From positions 357,596 through 421,595 of the forward strand of contig JAOTRT010000004.1 in NCBI GenBank assembly GCA_030247725.1: a stretch of 64,000 nucleotides of DNA, in the 5' to 3' direction. This document shows positions 42,783 to 50,671 of this stretch, piece after piece. Position numbers and translations under genes: made by a program. The DNA comes from Candidatus Nitricoxidireducens bremensis (GTDB lineage Bacteria > Pseudomonadota > Gammaproteobacteria > Burkholderiales > Rhodocyclaceae). Every line of letters begins with the position of its first letter. The stretch's first letter is position 1. The notes beneath the pieces were generated by a model. That model was not told the origin of the DNA. It saw nothing but the letters and a program-made list of their open reading frames with translations, and searched no databases.

Positions 42783-43087
42783 TTTTCCTCCGGGAAACCT
42801 TCGAGCAGACGTTTGACGATCCATTCCGCATCCTGTTCGCTGATGATGGTCTTCCAGGGCGGCATCGCCGTACCGGGACGTCCGTTCATGACTGTCGATA
42901 CCAGGGAATCCGCCGGCTTGTCGCCCAGGGCTTCCGGCGTCAGCGGCAAACCCAGGCCACCCTTGAGGGTCATGCCGTGGCAGGAGCCGCAGTCCTGGCG
43001 CACCAGCCGGATCAACTCCGCTTCCCGCTCGCCGGCATGGGCCGCCAGGGCCAGTGTACCGACTGCAATCGCTGCTGCATATTTCAT
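42779..43087 (-). CDS. nirC: NirC, small cytochrome c55X
   Basis: A 102-residue monohaem cytochrome c with a signal peptide (cleavage near AHA) and CGSCH near residue 34. The axial Met is in GTAMPPW. NirC reduces NirS or takes part in haem d1 insertion. No Shine-Dalgarno precedes the ATG, and an FNR/DNR box is centred exactly 41.5 bases from its first base, so a leaderless mRNA is predicted. It heads nirC-nirF-nirDL-nirG-nirH. Confidence 0.9.
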   Translation of the reverse strand: MKYAAAIAVGTLALAAHAGEREAELIRLVRQDCGSCHGMTLKGGLGLPLTPEALGDKPADSLVSTVMNGRPGTAMPPWKTIISEQDAEWIVKRLLEGFPEEK

Positions 43088-43121
43088 GGCCGAAGGATCG
43101 CCCGCCGCTGCCCCTGCCGCA

Positions 43122-43135
43122 TTGACCTTCGTCAA
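43122..43135 (-). promoter_or_regulatory. FNR/DNR box of the nirC operon
   Basis: The palindrome TTGACCTTCGTCAA lies in the 70 bases between the cupredoxin gene and nirC. The centre is 41.5 bases from the nirC start codon. The -10 candidate (GATCCT, 43094-43099) is weak. Confidence 0.75.
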
Positions 43136-43157
43136 TGTGCGGACAATCGCGGGATGA

Positions 43158-43472
43158 CTAATCGACGACCTCCACCAAGCCCTTCATCTCGGGGTGGGGA
43201 CCGCAGCCGTAGGGATAGCGGCCGGGCTTGTCGAACAGTCGTTGGTAGCTTTCGCCCGGGAAGATGCGCTCCGACTCGAAGCCGCCGGGGCCGGAGAAGA
43301 AGACCGAGTGGCTGACGCGCTTTTCGCCGTTGGTCCAGCGCACCGTGGTGCCGGTCCTGATCTTCACTTCGGCCGGCTCGAAGCGGTAGTCGCGCACCTG
43401 CACCTCGACGACGCCCTGGGCCCAGGCCGCAGCGGCAAAAAGCAGGGGCGGAACCATGCCTGCGATGCGCAT
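43158..43472 (-). CDS. cupredoxin (amicyanin/plastocyanin-like)
   Basis: A 104-residue periplasmic blue-copper-type protein with a signal peptide ending near AWAQG. Type 1 copper ligands are apparent: His in VSHSVFF, then Cys, His and Met in YGCGPHPEM. The RYDFEP-like start (DYRFEPAEVKI) fits the family. It sits between nirC and the EB_dh haem protein gene, so it may carry electrons to NirS. The ATG is chosen for its signal peptide; the frame is open further upstream only as shadow of the next gene. Confidence 0.9.
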   Translation of the reverse strand: MRIAGMVPPLLFAAAAWAQGVVEVQVRDYRFEPAEVKIRTGTTVRWTNGEKRVSHSVFFSGPGGFESERIFPGESYQRLFDKPGRYPYGCGPHPEMKGLVEVVD

Positions 43473-43510
43473 GAATCCCGCCCCGGGTTGCCTGGCAACC
43501 GCCACTCGGC

Positions 43511-44380
43511 TTACTTGCCGGCGGTGATGTCGGCCTTGGTGTCGATGCCCAGCGTGTAGCCGAGGGACACGTGGTGGAAACGGCCGTGGGTATGGTCGTC
43601 GTGGATGGCGAAGCCGAAGTTGTAGGTCTTGCCGGAGGCCATGGCGATGTCGCCTTCGCCGCCGCCCGCCAGCTTGCGGGTGAAGGTGACGACCCATTCG
43701 TCGCCCTTCTTCTCGCCCTTGGCTTCCACCAGAGCCTTGCCGCCTTCCATCACGCGCTTGTCGGCGATGTAGCCGTCGCGGCCCTTGTTGGCCTTGCTGG
43801 TCCATTGCAGCAGGTCGTAGAACTTGCCGCCGGCGACGTTGCCGTCCTTGACGTACTTGGTCTTCTTGTCGTCCTTGACGTCGGGCATGGTGCGGACGTC
43901 CTGGTGGCAGGTCTCCCAGCAGCCGGACAGGTTGGCGCGCTCGATCTTGTTGTCGTCCAGCATGAAAGCGAGCTTGACGGCATTGTCGGCATCCATCTTC
44001 TCGCCGCCGCCGGCCGGCTGCTTCCAGCTGAAGCGCATGTAGAGGTTGCTGCCGTCGTTGGCGGCCTGGACACTGACCGGAATGGCGGCGGCCTTGCCCT
44101 TGATCACATGGGGCTCGATCTTCTGGCCGGTGACCATCTTCTTGCCCATGTCGGCAACTTCTTCGTCGTGGCAGGCCGCGCAGCTCTCGCCTTTCCTGAG
44201 GCCCTTGGCGCCGCCGTGCTCGGTACCCTTGGTGATCCATTCCATCGGCGACACACCCGGGTAGAAAACGGTGATCTTCTTGGCGGGAACCTTGCTCCAA
44301 TCGGGCGCAGCGGCGAGCGCGCCGCCGGCGGCGCAGGTGAGCGCCAGGGCGATGGAGGAGGCGATCAGTTTCTTCTGCAT
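43511..44380 (-). CDS. periplasmic haem protein with EB_dh-type domain
   Basis: A 289-residue exported protein (signal ending near ALAA). It has one standard haem c motif CAACH near residue 73 and an unusual CWETCH (C-x3-C-H). The fold pattern, including the MRFSWKQPAGG segment, fits the ethylbenzene-dehydrogenase gamma-like haem-binding domain found in some respiratory clusters. Likely an electron carrier in nitrite respiration; partner unknown. It lies about 150 bases downstream of nirS, beyond the nirS terminator, so it has its own promoter. Confidence 0.75.
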   Translation of the reverse strand: MQKKLIASSIALALTCAAGGALAAAPDWSKVPAKKITVFYPGVSPMEWITKGTEHGGAKGLRKGESCAACHDEEVADMGKKMVTGQKIEPHVIKGKAAAIPVSVQAANDGSNLYMRFSWKQPAGGGEKMDADNAVKLAFMLDDNKIERANLSGCWETCHQDVRTMPDVKDDKKTKYVKDGNVAGGKFYDLLQWTSKANKGRDGYIADKRVMEGGKALVEAKGEKKGDEWVVTFTRKLAGGGEGDIAMASGKTYNFGFAIHDDHTHGRFHHVSLGYTLGIDTKADITAGK

Positions 44381-44403
44381 GACATGCTCCTTGCGTATTG
44401 ATC

Positions 44404-44417
44404 GGGTCGATCGACCC
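44404..44417. other. 14-bp perfect palindrome upstream of the EB_dh gene
   Basis: GGGTCGATCGACCC lies 23-36 bases before the ATG of the EB_dh-type gene. It may be an operator; no matching regulator was identified. It directly abuts a TTGAT half-site that lacks a partner. Confidence 0.35.
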
Positions 44418-44466
44418 AGTTTAAACGATTGTCCAGCGGCGGCAACGCCCATGCGTCGCCTTGTCC

Positions 44467-44497
44467 AAAAAATCCGGGGGCCTTGCGAGCCCCCGGA
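44467..44497 (-). terminator. nirS terminator
   Basis: Nine-base perfect arms (44473-44481, 44489-44497) and a seven-base loop are followed on the minus strand by six T residues. Confidence 0.9.
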
Positions 44498-44531
44498 TAC
44501 GTGCGACTAAGAGCCTGCTACGCTACTCCGA

Positions 44532-46235
44532 TCAGTAGATGTCGTGCTGCGTGTTGTAGACGTTGAACTTGCCGGTCGGCGTGATCATCTTCGGATCGGT
44601 GATCACCTTCTTCACGGCGAGCGTCTTGTCGTCATACACAACGATGGCGGACTGGTCGGTCTTGCCACCCCACAGGGAGATCCACACTTCGGAACCGTCG
44701 GCGCTGTATTCCGGATGGACCGCACGCTTGATCGCCTTGGTCGCCGGCAGGCCGGAGTCCTTGGCAACGTTGATGGTCTTCTTCGGCTTCGACAGGTCGG
44801 CCATGTCCCACACCACCACGGACTCGGCTAGTTCCTTCTCGGGGTTCTGCGGCGCGTCGGCCCAGAGGTGCTTGGACTTCGGGTGGGTCTTGACGAACAG
44901 GTTGCCCGGCACGTGCTTGACTTCCTGGACGACCTTCCAGTTGTGCTCCTTGAACTTGGCGAACTTCTTGTCGTCCGAGGCGGTGCTGATCAGCGTCACG
45001 ACATCGGCGCCGAGGTGGCCCGTCGCCCAGACCGGACCGAACTGCGGATGCACGAAGTTGGCGCCACGACCCGGGTGCGGGATCTTCTTGGTGTCGATCA
45101 GGGCCGCCAGCTTGCCGAGCTTGGTGTCCACCGCAGCGATCTTGTTGGAGGCGTTGGCCGCCACCAGGAAGTAGCGCTTGGAGGCATCCCAGCCGCCGTC
45201 ATGCAGGAACTTGGCGGATTCGATGGTGGTGGTCTTCAGGTTCTTGATGTCGCTGTAGTCCACCAGCAGGATCTGGCCGGTTTCCTTGATGTTGACGACC
45301 CACTCGGGCTTGATCTCGGAAGAGACGATCGAGGCCACGCGCGGCTCGGGGTGATACTCGCCGTCCACCGTCATGCCGCGGGTCGAGACGACCTTGAGGG
45401 GCTTGAGGGTGTCGCCGTCCATGATGACGTACTGGGGCGGCCAGTAGGAACCGGCGATGGCGTACTTGTCGTCGTAGCCCTTGAACTTGGAGGTATCGAC
45501 GGAACGGGCGTCGAAGCCGACCTTGAGTTCGGCGACCACGGCAGGCTTCTCCATCCACAGGTCGATCAGGCTCAGGCGACCGTCGCGGCCGATCACGTAC
45601 ACATAGCGGCCGGACTTGGACAGGCGGGAGATATGAACCGCGTAGCCGGTCTTGACGATGCTGCGGATTTCCTTGGTGTCGCCGTCGATGAGGGCCACTT
45701 CGCCGGTGTCGCGCAGGGTGACGGAGAACATGTTCTTGAGGTTGAACTTGTTCATCTGCTTGGTCGGACGATCCTTGACCGGAACGATCACCTTCCAGGA
45801 ATCCATCGTCTCCTTGAAGCTGTACTCGGGCGGCACATCCGGGGTGTTCTGGATGTACTTCGCCATCAGGCTGATTTCTTCCTTGGTCAGGATGTCGTCG
45901 AAGTTGACCATGCCGCCTTCGGTGCCGTAGCCAATGATCTTCTCGAGACGATTCTGGCCGAGCTTGAGCGTGCCGCCCTCCTGGGTGGAGCCGTCCGGCA
46001 GCTTCTTCGTCCAGTGCGGCTCCAGGTTCTTGCCGGTCGCGCCCTTACGCAGCACGCCGTGGCAGCCGGCACAACGCTCGAAGTAGATCTTCTTGGCGGT
46101 GGCCTTTTCCTCGGCGGTCAAGGTCGGAGCCGCGGCCGGCGCCTGCTGGGCCGATGCGACGTTGAAGACGCCCATGACCGCGACCGGCAGGACGGCGAGT
46201 TTCAAAGCACCAGACAACACATTGCGTGATTTCAT
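44532..46235 (-). CDS. nirS: cytochrome cd1 nitrite reductase
   Basis: A 567-residue periplasmic enzyme reducing nitrite to NO. Signal peptide (ending near ASA), cytochrome c domain with CAGCH near residue 56, then an eight-bladed d1 propeller (MDGDTLKPLKV, WDASKRYFLVAANASN). Length fits NirS. The start MKSRNVL follows a weak GGGGG ribosome-binding stretch; an open frame upstream is not used. It has its own terminator and an FNR/DNR box about 128 bases upstream of the ATG, shared with nirE. Confidence 0.97.
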   Translation of the reverse strand: MKSRNVLSGALKLAVLPVAVMGVFNVASAQQAPAAAPTLTAEEKATAKKIYFERCAGCHGVLRKGATGKNLEPHWTKKLPDGSTQEGGTLKLGQNRLEKIIGYGTEGGMVNFDDILTKEEISLMAKYIQNTPDVPPEYSFKETMDSWKVIVPVKDRPTKQMNKFNLKNMFSVTLRDTGEVALIDGDTKEIRSIVKTGYAVHISRLSKSGRYVYVIGRDGRLSLIDLWMEKPAVVAELKVGFDARSVDTSKFKGYDDKYAIAGSYWPPQYVIMDGDTLKPLKVVSTRGMTVDGEYHPEPRVASIVSSEIKPEWVVNIKETGQILLVDYSDIKNLKTTTIESAKFLHDGGWDASKRYFLVAANASNKIAAVDTKLGKLAALIDTKKIPHPGRGANFVHPQFGPVWATGHLGADVVTLISTASDDKKFAKFKEHNWKVVQEVKHVPGNLFVKTHPKSKHLWADAPQNPEKELAESVVVWDMADLSKPKKTINVAKDSGLPATKAIKRAVHPEYSADGSEVWISLWGGKTDQSAIVVYDDKTLAVKKVITDPKMITPTGKFNVYNTQHDIY

Positions 46236-46322
46236 GCATTCCCCCTGTGAAAAAAATCGACGATTACGATTTGCGGAAACCAGCAGAACCCATATAACAA
46301 GCCTGTTACATAGCCCTTTGCC

Positions 46323-46343
46323 ATGCGAGGACTTTGCTCGCAT
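46323..46343. promoter_or_regulatory. inverted repeat in the nirS-nirE intergenic region
   Basis: Perfect seven-base arms ATGCGAG and CTCGCAT are separated by seven bases. The repeat overlaps the -10 expected for nirS (CAAAGT, 46331-46336) and vaguely resembles the RegA-type sites, with two extra bases. It could bind a repressor. Confidence 0.4.
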
Positions 46344-46358
46344 CGCCATACCCCTTCC

Positions 46359-46372
46359 TTGATTTCTGTCAA
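46359..46372. promoter_or_regulatory. FNR/DNR box between nirS and nirE
   Basis: TTGATTTCTGTCAA, the form often seen for Dnr targets, stands midway between the divergent start codons and could serve both genes. The distance to the nirS ATG (about 128 bases to the box centre) is almost the same as that of the box before nosZ copy 2 (about 127). Confidence 0.75.
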
Positions 46373-46463
46373 TTCGCTTACACTCCGAGCATTAGCGATT
46401 TCTGCAATACTGCGGCCTGCCTGCGAATCCCATCGTCGGCCGTATTCGGGGAAAACATCCAAA

Positions 46464-47210
46464 ATGAACGGCAAGGTTTATCTCGTCGGCAGCGGCCCGG
46501 GCGATCCCGAGTTGTTGACGCTCAAGGCCGCGCGCCTCATCAAGGCGGCTGACGCCCTGGTTTACGACCATCTGGTCGGGCCGGGCATACTCGACAGCGT
46601 GCGGCCCGATGCCGAACGCATCTATGTCGGCAAGGAGTCCGGCAAGCATACGCTGCCCCAGGAAGAGATCAATACGCTGCTGGTGCGCCTTGCCCAGCAG
46701 GGCAAGACGGTGGTGCGCCTCAAAGGTGGCGATCCCTTCATCTTCGGTCGCGGCGGCGAGGAGATCGAGGAACTGGTCGGCAGCGGCGTCGCCTTCGAGG
46801 TGATTCCCGGCGTCACTGCCGCCTCCGGCATGGCCGCCTATGCAGGCATCCCGCTCACCCACCGGGACCATGCCCAGTCCTGCGTCTTCGTCACCGGCCA
46901 CCTGAAGGACGGCAGCGTGGACCTCGACTGGCAGGCGCTGGCGCGTCCGCGCCAGACGGTCGTCATCTACATGGGCGTCGGCGCCCTCAAGGAGATATGC
47001 CGCCAGCTCATGGCCCACGGCCTGCCCGGCGACACGCCGGCCGCCTGCGTGCGCCACGCCACCCTGCCGACCCAGCAGGCGGTGATCGGCACCCTCGCCG
47101 ACCTGCCCGCTGCCGTCGCCGCAGCGGCGCTCAAGCAACCGGCCCTCATCGTCGTCGGCAGCGTGGTTTCGCTTCACGACCGCCTCGACTGGTTCGGCGC
47201 CGGGAAGTGA
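46464..47210 (+). CDS. nirE: uroporphyrinogen-III C-methyltransferase (NirE/CobA)
   Basis: A 248-residue SUMT making precorrin-2 for sirohaem and haem d1. Motifs are VGSGPGDPELLTLKA at the N-terminus, LKGGDPFIFGRGGEE, and VIPGVTAASG in the SAM site. The ATG at 46464 is the first Met matching the family start; upstream codons in the frame are intergenic. It is divergent from nirS and overlaps the next gene (GTGA), which supports NirE rather than a general CobA. Confidence 0.93.
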   Translation: MNGKVYLVGSGPGDPELLTLKAARLIKAADALVYDHLVGPGILDSVRPDAERIYVGKESGKHTLPQEEINTLLVRLAQQGKTVVRLKGGDPFIFGRGGEEIEELVGSGVAFEVIPGVTAASGMAAYAGIPLTHRDHAQSCVFVTGHLKDGSVDLDWQALARPRQTVVIYMGVGALKEICRQLMAHGLPGDTPAACVRHATLPTQQAVIGTLADLPAAVAAAALKQPALIVVGSVVSLHDRLDWFGAGK

Positions 47211-47515
47211 CCCGCGTCGTGCCGAACGAAGACCAGGTGCGCACCGCGCTGCGTACCGTCGTCGATCCGGAAGCGGGCGTGGACGTGGTGGACCTGGGGC
47301 TTATTTACGGCATCGCCATCGGCGCCGCCGGCATCCGCATCGACATGACCATGACATCCCCGGCCTGCCCCACCGCCGGCCTGCTGCGCGACGAGGCACG
47401 AGCCGCCGTGGAACGCATCGCCGACGGCCTGCCAGTGGAGGTGGTCGCCGTCTGGGACCCGCCCTGGGAGCCCGACTTCATGTCGGACAACGCGAAGCGG
47501 AAACTCGGATGGTGA
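47207..47515 (+). CDS. DUF59/MIP18-family protein
   Basis: A 102-residue protein of the MIP18/PaaD/SufT-type family, with VVDPEAGVDVVDLGLIYG and the SPACPTAGLL Cys segment, ending in WDPPWEPDFMSD. The family helps iron-sulfur cluster assembly or carries metal. The start is a GTG overlapping the nirE stop. In this operon it may mature the Fe-S clusters of NirJ, though nirJ is encoded elsewhere; that link is inference. Confidence 0.85.
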   Translation: MTRVVPNEDQVRTALRTVVDPEAGVDVVDLGLIYGIAIGAAGIRIDMTMTSPACPTAGLLRDEARAAVERIADGLPVEVVAVWDPPWEPDFMSDNAKRKLGW

Positions 47516-48606
47516 TTCCAGACAGCGGCAAGGACCTGGCGCCCCCCGGCAGGATTCCCCTCCTCATCCTCGGGTTCGCCAGCCTGATCCTCGGCATCCT
47601 CGGCGGTCTTTGGCGCCTGGGCTGGGAGCCGCCCCTGCCCGGCACGCAGCCGGCCACCTTCCACGGGGCGCTCATGGCGGCCGCCTTCTTCGGCACGGTA
47701 ATCGGCCTCGAACGCGCAGTGGCCTTCGCCCGGCTGCCCGCCTATGCGGCGCCGTTGCTCACGGGCCTCGGCGGCGTCGCCACTGCCTTCGGCGCGCCCC
47801 ACCTGATTTCCGCTTCGTTGCTCTGTGCCGGCAGCGCTGCGCTGGCCGTCGTCACCTACCTGTTCCACCGGCGCCATCCGGCGCCCTTCATGCTCGTACT
47901 GCTGGTCGGCGCCCTCTGCGGCGTCGGCGGTGCGGCCCTCTGGCTCGCCGGACTGCCTGCCAACGACGTCATGGCCGCCTGGGCAGGGTTCCTGGTCCTC
48001 ACCATCGCCGGCGAGCGGCTGGAGCTCTCGCGCCTGCGCCGTCCCTCGCCCAACGCCCTCAAGCTGCTGGCCGCCGCCACGACCCTCTACCTGATCGGCG
48101 CCGCCGCCCTGCCGCTGCATTGGCGCATCGGCACCGGCATCACCGGCGCGGCCATGGTGGCTCTCGCCCTCTGGCTCGGCGCCAACGACATCGCCTTCCG
48201 CAACCTGCGCCACCACGGGCTGATGCGCTTCACCGCCATCTGCCTCGTGGGCGGCTACGTTTGGCTCGGCATCGGCGGCCTGCTGCTGCCCTTCGCCGAT
48301 ACCGGCGGCCTCATTTATGACGCGGCCCTGCATGCCGTCTTCCTCGGCTTCGTCTTCGCCATGGTGTTCGGCCACGCGCCGGTGATCTTCCCCGCCATCC
48401 TGCGGGTGCAGATTCCCTTCACGAGCCTGTTCTACCTGCACGTGGGCCTGCTCAACGCCACACTCGCCCTGCGCGTGGCGGCCGACCTGCTCGACTGGTC
48501 CCAGGGGCGCGCCTGGGGCGGCATGGGCAACGCCACCGCCCTCTTCCTGTTCCTGTTGATGACGGCGGCCGGCGTGATCCGCGGCCGGCGCGGCGAAACC
48601 GCCTAA
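47509..48606 (+). CDS. multi-helix membrane protein, NnrS-like, in the nirE operon
   Basis: A 365-residue integral membrane protein with about 11-12 helices. Conserved-looking His residues appear in HGALMAAAFF, HAVFLGFVFAMVFGHAP and FYLHVGLLN; such His-containing helices recall NnrS-family haem/copper proteins, but the match is weak. It overlaps the DUF59 gene by seven bases, so nirE-DUF59-this gene form one unit. Possible roles are NO protection or transport of a d1 precursor. Its stop overlaps that of the convergent esterase gene. Confidence 0.75.
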   Translation: MVIPDSGKDLAPPGRIPLLILGFASLILGILGGLWRLGWEPPLPGTQPATFHGALMAAAFFGTVIGLERAVAFARLPAYAAPLLTGLGGVATAFGAPHLISASLLCAGSAALAVVTYLFHRRHPAPFMLVLLVGALCGVGGAALWLAGLPANDVMAAWAGFLVLTIAGERLELSRLRRPSPNALKLLAAATTLYLIGAAALPLHWRIGTGITGAAMVALALWLGANDIAFRNLRHHGLMRFTAICLVGGYVWLGIGGLLLPFADTGGLIYDAALHAVFLGFVFAMVFGHAPVIFPAILRVQIPFTSLFYLHVGLLNATLALRVAADLLDWSQGRAWGGMGNATALFLFLLMTAAGVIRGRRGETA

Positions 48607-49571
48607 GCGACCTGGTCCGGCCGCAGGGCTGCGCCGAGCGCTGCCGCCGCTTCCGCCACCGCGCTGCCCGCCTCCCGAAAGGCCTTGCCGAGGGCGAAGA
48701 AGCCGTGAAGCTGACCGGCGTACTCCGCGTAGCGCACCGCCACGCCTTCCGCCGCCAGCCGCTCAGCATAGGCGCGACAGTCGTCCACGATGGGATCGTG
48801 GCTGGCCGTCAGCACCAGAGCCGGCGGCAGGCCCGCCAGGGTCGGCGCCAGGATGGGCGAGGCGCGCCAGTCCAGCCGCTCGGCGTCGTCGCGGAAATAG
48901 CAGCGCTGGAAATAGCGCAGGGAATCCTGGCTCAGCAGATAGCCCTGGCCGTAGCGCCGATGGGAATCCCGCTCGCCGCGCTGGTCCGTGCCCGGATAGA
49001 CGAGGAGCTGGAAGCGCAGGGCCGGCCCGCCGCCGTCCCGCGCCAGCAGCGCCGCCACGATGGCCAGGTAGCCCCCGGCAGAATCGCCGCCGACGGCCAG
49101 GCGCGAGGCGTCGAGGTGCAGGGCGTCGGCGTGGGCCGCCGTCCATTGCAGAGCGAAAAAGGCATCCTCCACCGCCGCCGGAAACGGCGCCTCCGGCGCC
49201 AGCCGGTAGCTCGCCGCCACGACCGCGCAGCCGGAACGATTGGCCAGCTCACGACACAGGCTGTCGTAGCTCTCGATGTTCCCCACCACGCAACCACCGC
49301 CGTGGTACCAAACCAGGGCCGGCAACCTTTCCTCCGGCCCGCTGCCGAGGGGCCGGTAGAGGCGGTAGCGCAGGGGCCCGCCCGCTGCGTCGGGTCGCGC
49401 CATGCCTGCCTCCGTCGCCCGCGCCACCTCCGGCGGCATCGGTCGGAAGGCGAACATCATCTTCTCGGAGGCACTGCGCTGCACCTCCAACGGCATCTCG
49501 TGGAACGGCGTACCGCCGGCCTTCGCCAGCAGTTCCAGGAAGGCGACGGAATCGGGATGGAGATCGGACAT
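48603..49571 (-). CDS. alpha/beta hydrolase of the HSL esterase family
   Basis: A 322-residue serine esterase. The oxyanion-hole motif is WYHGGGCVVG, the nucleophile GDSAGG near residue 159, the acid in SHDPIVDD and the His in GQLHGF. It hydrolyses short acyl esters; natural substrate unknown. The ATG at 49569-49571 gives the usual length; the longer open frame runs through the tRNA gene region. It is convergent to the nirE operon. Confidence 0.93.
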   Translation of the reverse strand: MSDLHPDSVAFLELLAKAGGTPFHEMPLEVQRSASEKMMFAFRPMPPEVARATEAGMARPDAAGGPLRYRLYRPLGSGPEERLPALVWYHGGGCVVGNIESYDSLCRELANRSGCAVVAASYRLAPEAPFPAAVEDAFFALQWTAAHADALHLDASRLAVGGDSAGGYLAIVAALLARDGGGPALRFQLLVYPGTDQRGERDSHRRYGQGYLLSQDSLRYFQRCYFRDDAERLDWRASPILAPTLAGLPPALVLTASHDPIVDDCRAYAERLAAEGVAVRYAEYAGQLHGFFALGKAFREAGSAVAEAAAALGAALRPDQVA

Positions 49572-49656
49572 GGGAGATTGTGAGGCAGGGGAAATTCGCG
49601 GATAATGCGCGGCTCGCGCGCCGGTCCGCATTCTACGGGACCGCGCCATCGTCCCT

Positions 49657-49741
49657 GCCGGGATGGCGGAATCGGTAGACGCAGCGGATTCAAAATCCGC
49701 CGCCGCAAGGTGTGTGGGTTCGAGTCCCACTCCCGGCACCA
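49657..49741 (+). tRNA. tRNA-Leu (anticodon CAA)
   Basis: The acceptor arms GCCGGGA and TCCCGGC pair fully. The anticodon stem GCGGA/TCCGC encloses TTCAAAA, giving anticodon CAA for UUG. The T arm has GTTCGAGTC, a long variable arm is present as in class II tRNAs, and CCA is encoded (49739-49741). Confidence 0.97.
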
Positions 49742-49831
49742 CATCAGAATCCAAAGCAAACCTCGACAATCCTGAAAACCGCGTAACGACGCGGCTTTCA
49801 AGGGTTGTGCTTTCAGAATTTGTCCGACGTT

Positions 49832-49916
49832 GTCCGGGGCATCCGGACACTTGTGGGGGCATATTGGGGGGCACAAAATGCAATTCCCCGGGGCGCTAAC
49901 CCAAATGTGCCCCCAA
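49832..49916. repeat. repeat-rich segment after tRNA-Leu, possible att scar
   Basis: It contains an inverted repeat GTCCGG/CCGGAC (49832-49848), two TGGGGGCA-like units and an inverted pair TTGGGGGGCACA (49864-49875) with TGTGCCCCCAA (49906-49916). The GC-poorer character next to a tRNA 3' end resembles the boundary of integrated elements. No integrase is present. Confidence 0.4.
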
Positions 49917-49933
49917 GTTTGGCGAGGCGTCGG

Positions 49934-50530
49934 CTACCAGTGACAGGCGCCCGGCAGCTTCTTCGTCCTCCCGTCCAGGGTCTCCAGCACCGAGTCCAGT
50001 TCCTTGACGATGGCCACCAGGTTCTTGCCTTCCAGGCGGTACTTTTCGTAAACGTCGTAGTCCCCCGGGTCCTGGTGTTCCAGGATGTAATTAACCCGGT
50101 TGGTCGCCAGGGACTTGGCGGTGGCGATGGTCCGCTGCAGCTCGATGACGGAATCCAGCGCGGCGTAGGCATTCCTGTCCTTCAGCGAATGACGCCCGTC
50201 CGCCAGGATCTGCCGCGCATCCTTGAGGGCGTCCTGGAAGTCCGGGTTCTTCCACTTGGAAGTGTAGCCCGTGCCTCGCCGGAGGCTGACCAGGGTTGCG
50301 TCTACCTCCCTGAAGATGACGACGAGTTCCGTATCCAGCTCGGCCTCGTGCATCGCCGTGTGGCACTCCGCGGAAAGATAGGCGCGGGCGGCATAGACGA
50401 AAAGCGCCAGGGTCAGGGCCAGGAGGGCGACAGCTATGGGCATGGCGGCCTTCGCGCCGGCGATGCGGTCGGCCAGCTCGTCGAGCCGGCCGTGCGGGGG
50501 ATGAGGGTCACCGGACAAGGTCTGTGCCAT
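49934..50530 (-). CDS. membrane-anchored protein of unknown function
   Basis: A 198-residue protein with one transmembrane helix at about residues 30-50 and an extracytoplasmic helical, coiled-coil-prone part. CH pairs occur at SAECHTAMHE and at the very end (GACHW), but there is no complete C-x2-C-H. No family recognised. It lies alone between the tRNA region and the alcohol dehydrogenase, the stop being only 17 bases past the possible att repeats. Confidence 0.65.
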   Translation of the reverse strand: MAQTLSGDPHPPHGRLDELADRIAGAKAAMPIAVALLALTLALFVYAARAYLSAECHTAMHEAELDTELVVIFREVDATLVSLRRGTGYTSKWKNPDFQDALKDARQILADGRHSLKDRNAYAALDSVIELQRTIATAKSLATNRVNYILEHQDPGDYDVYEKYRLEGKNLVAIVKELDSVLETLDGRTKKLPGACHW

Positions 50531-50671
50531 GGTCTTGGGACGATACCGCGGTTGCTGCGTCGCCTAAGGTCAACGGCAATACCCACTCTTACTTGAGTGA
50601 TAGATACCATGCATGGAGAATGCCACCGTACCGAACCGATCCGGAGCAACATTGAAACCCTGCATGCAAGC

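Noticed and set aside
44390..44403. TTGATCGGGTCGAT upstream of the EB_dh gene as an FNR/DNR box
   Set aside because: The second half-site does not match; the segment is better described by the adjacent 14-bp palindrome.
49805..49933. Short open frames in the repeats behind tRNA-Leu as genes
   Set aside because: They cover repeats, lack ribosome-binding sites and have no recognisable product.
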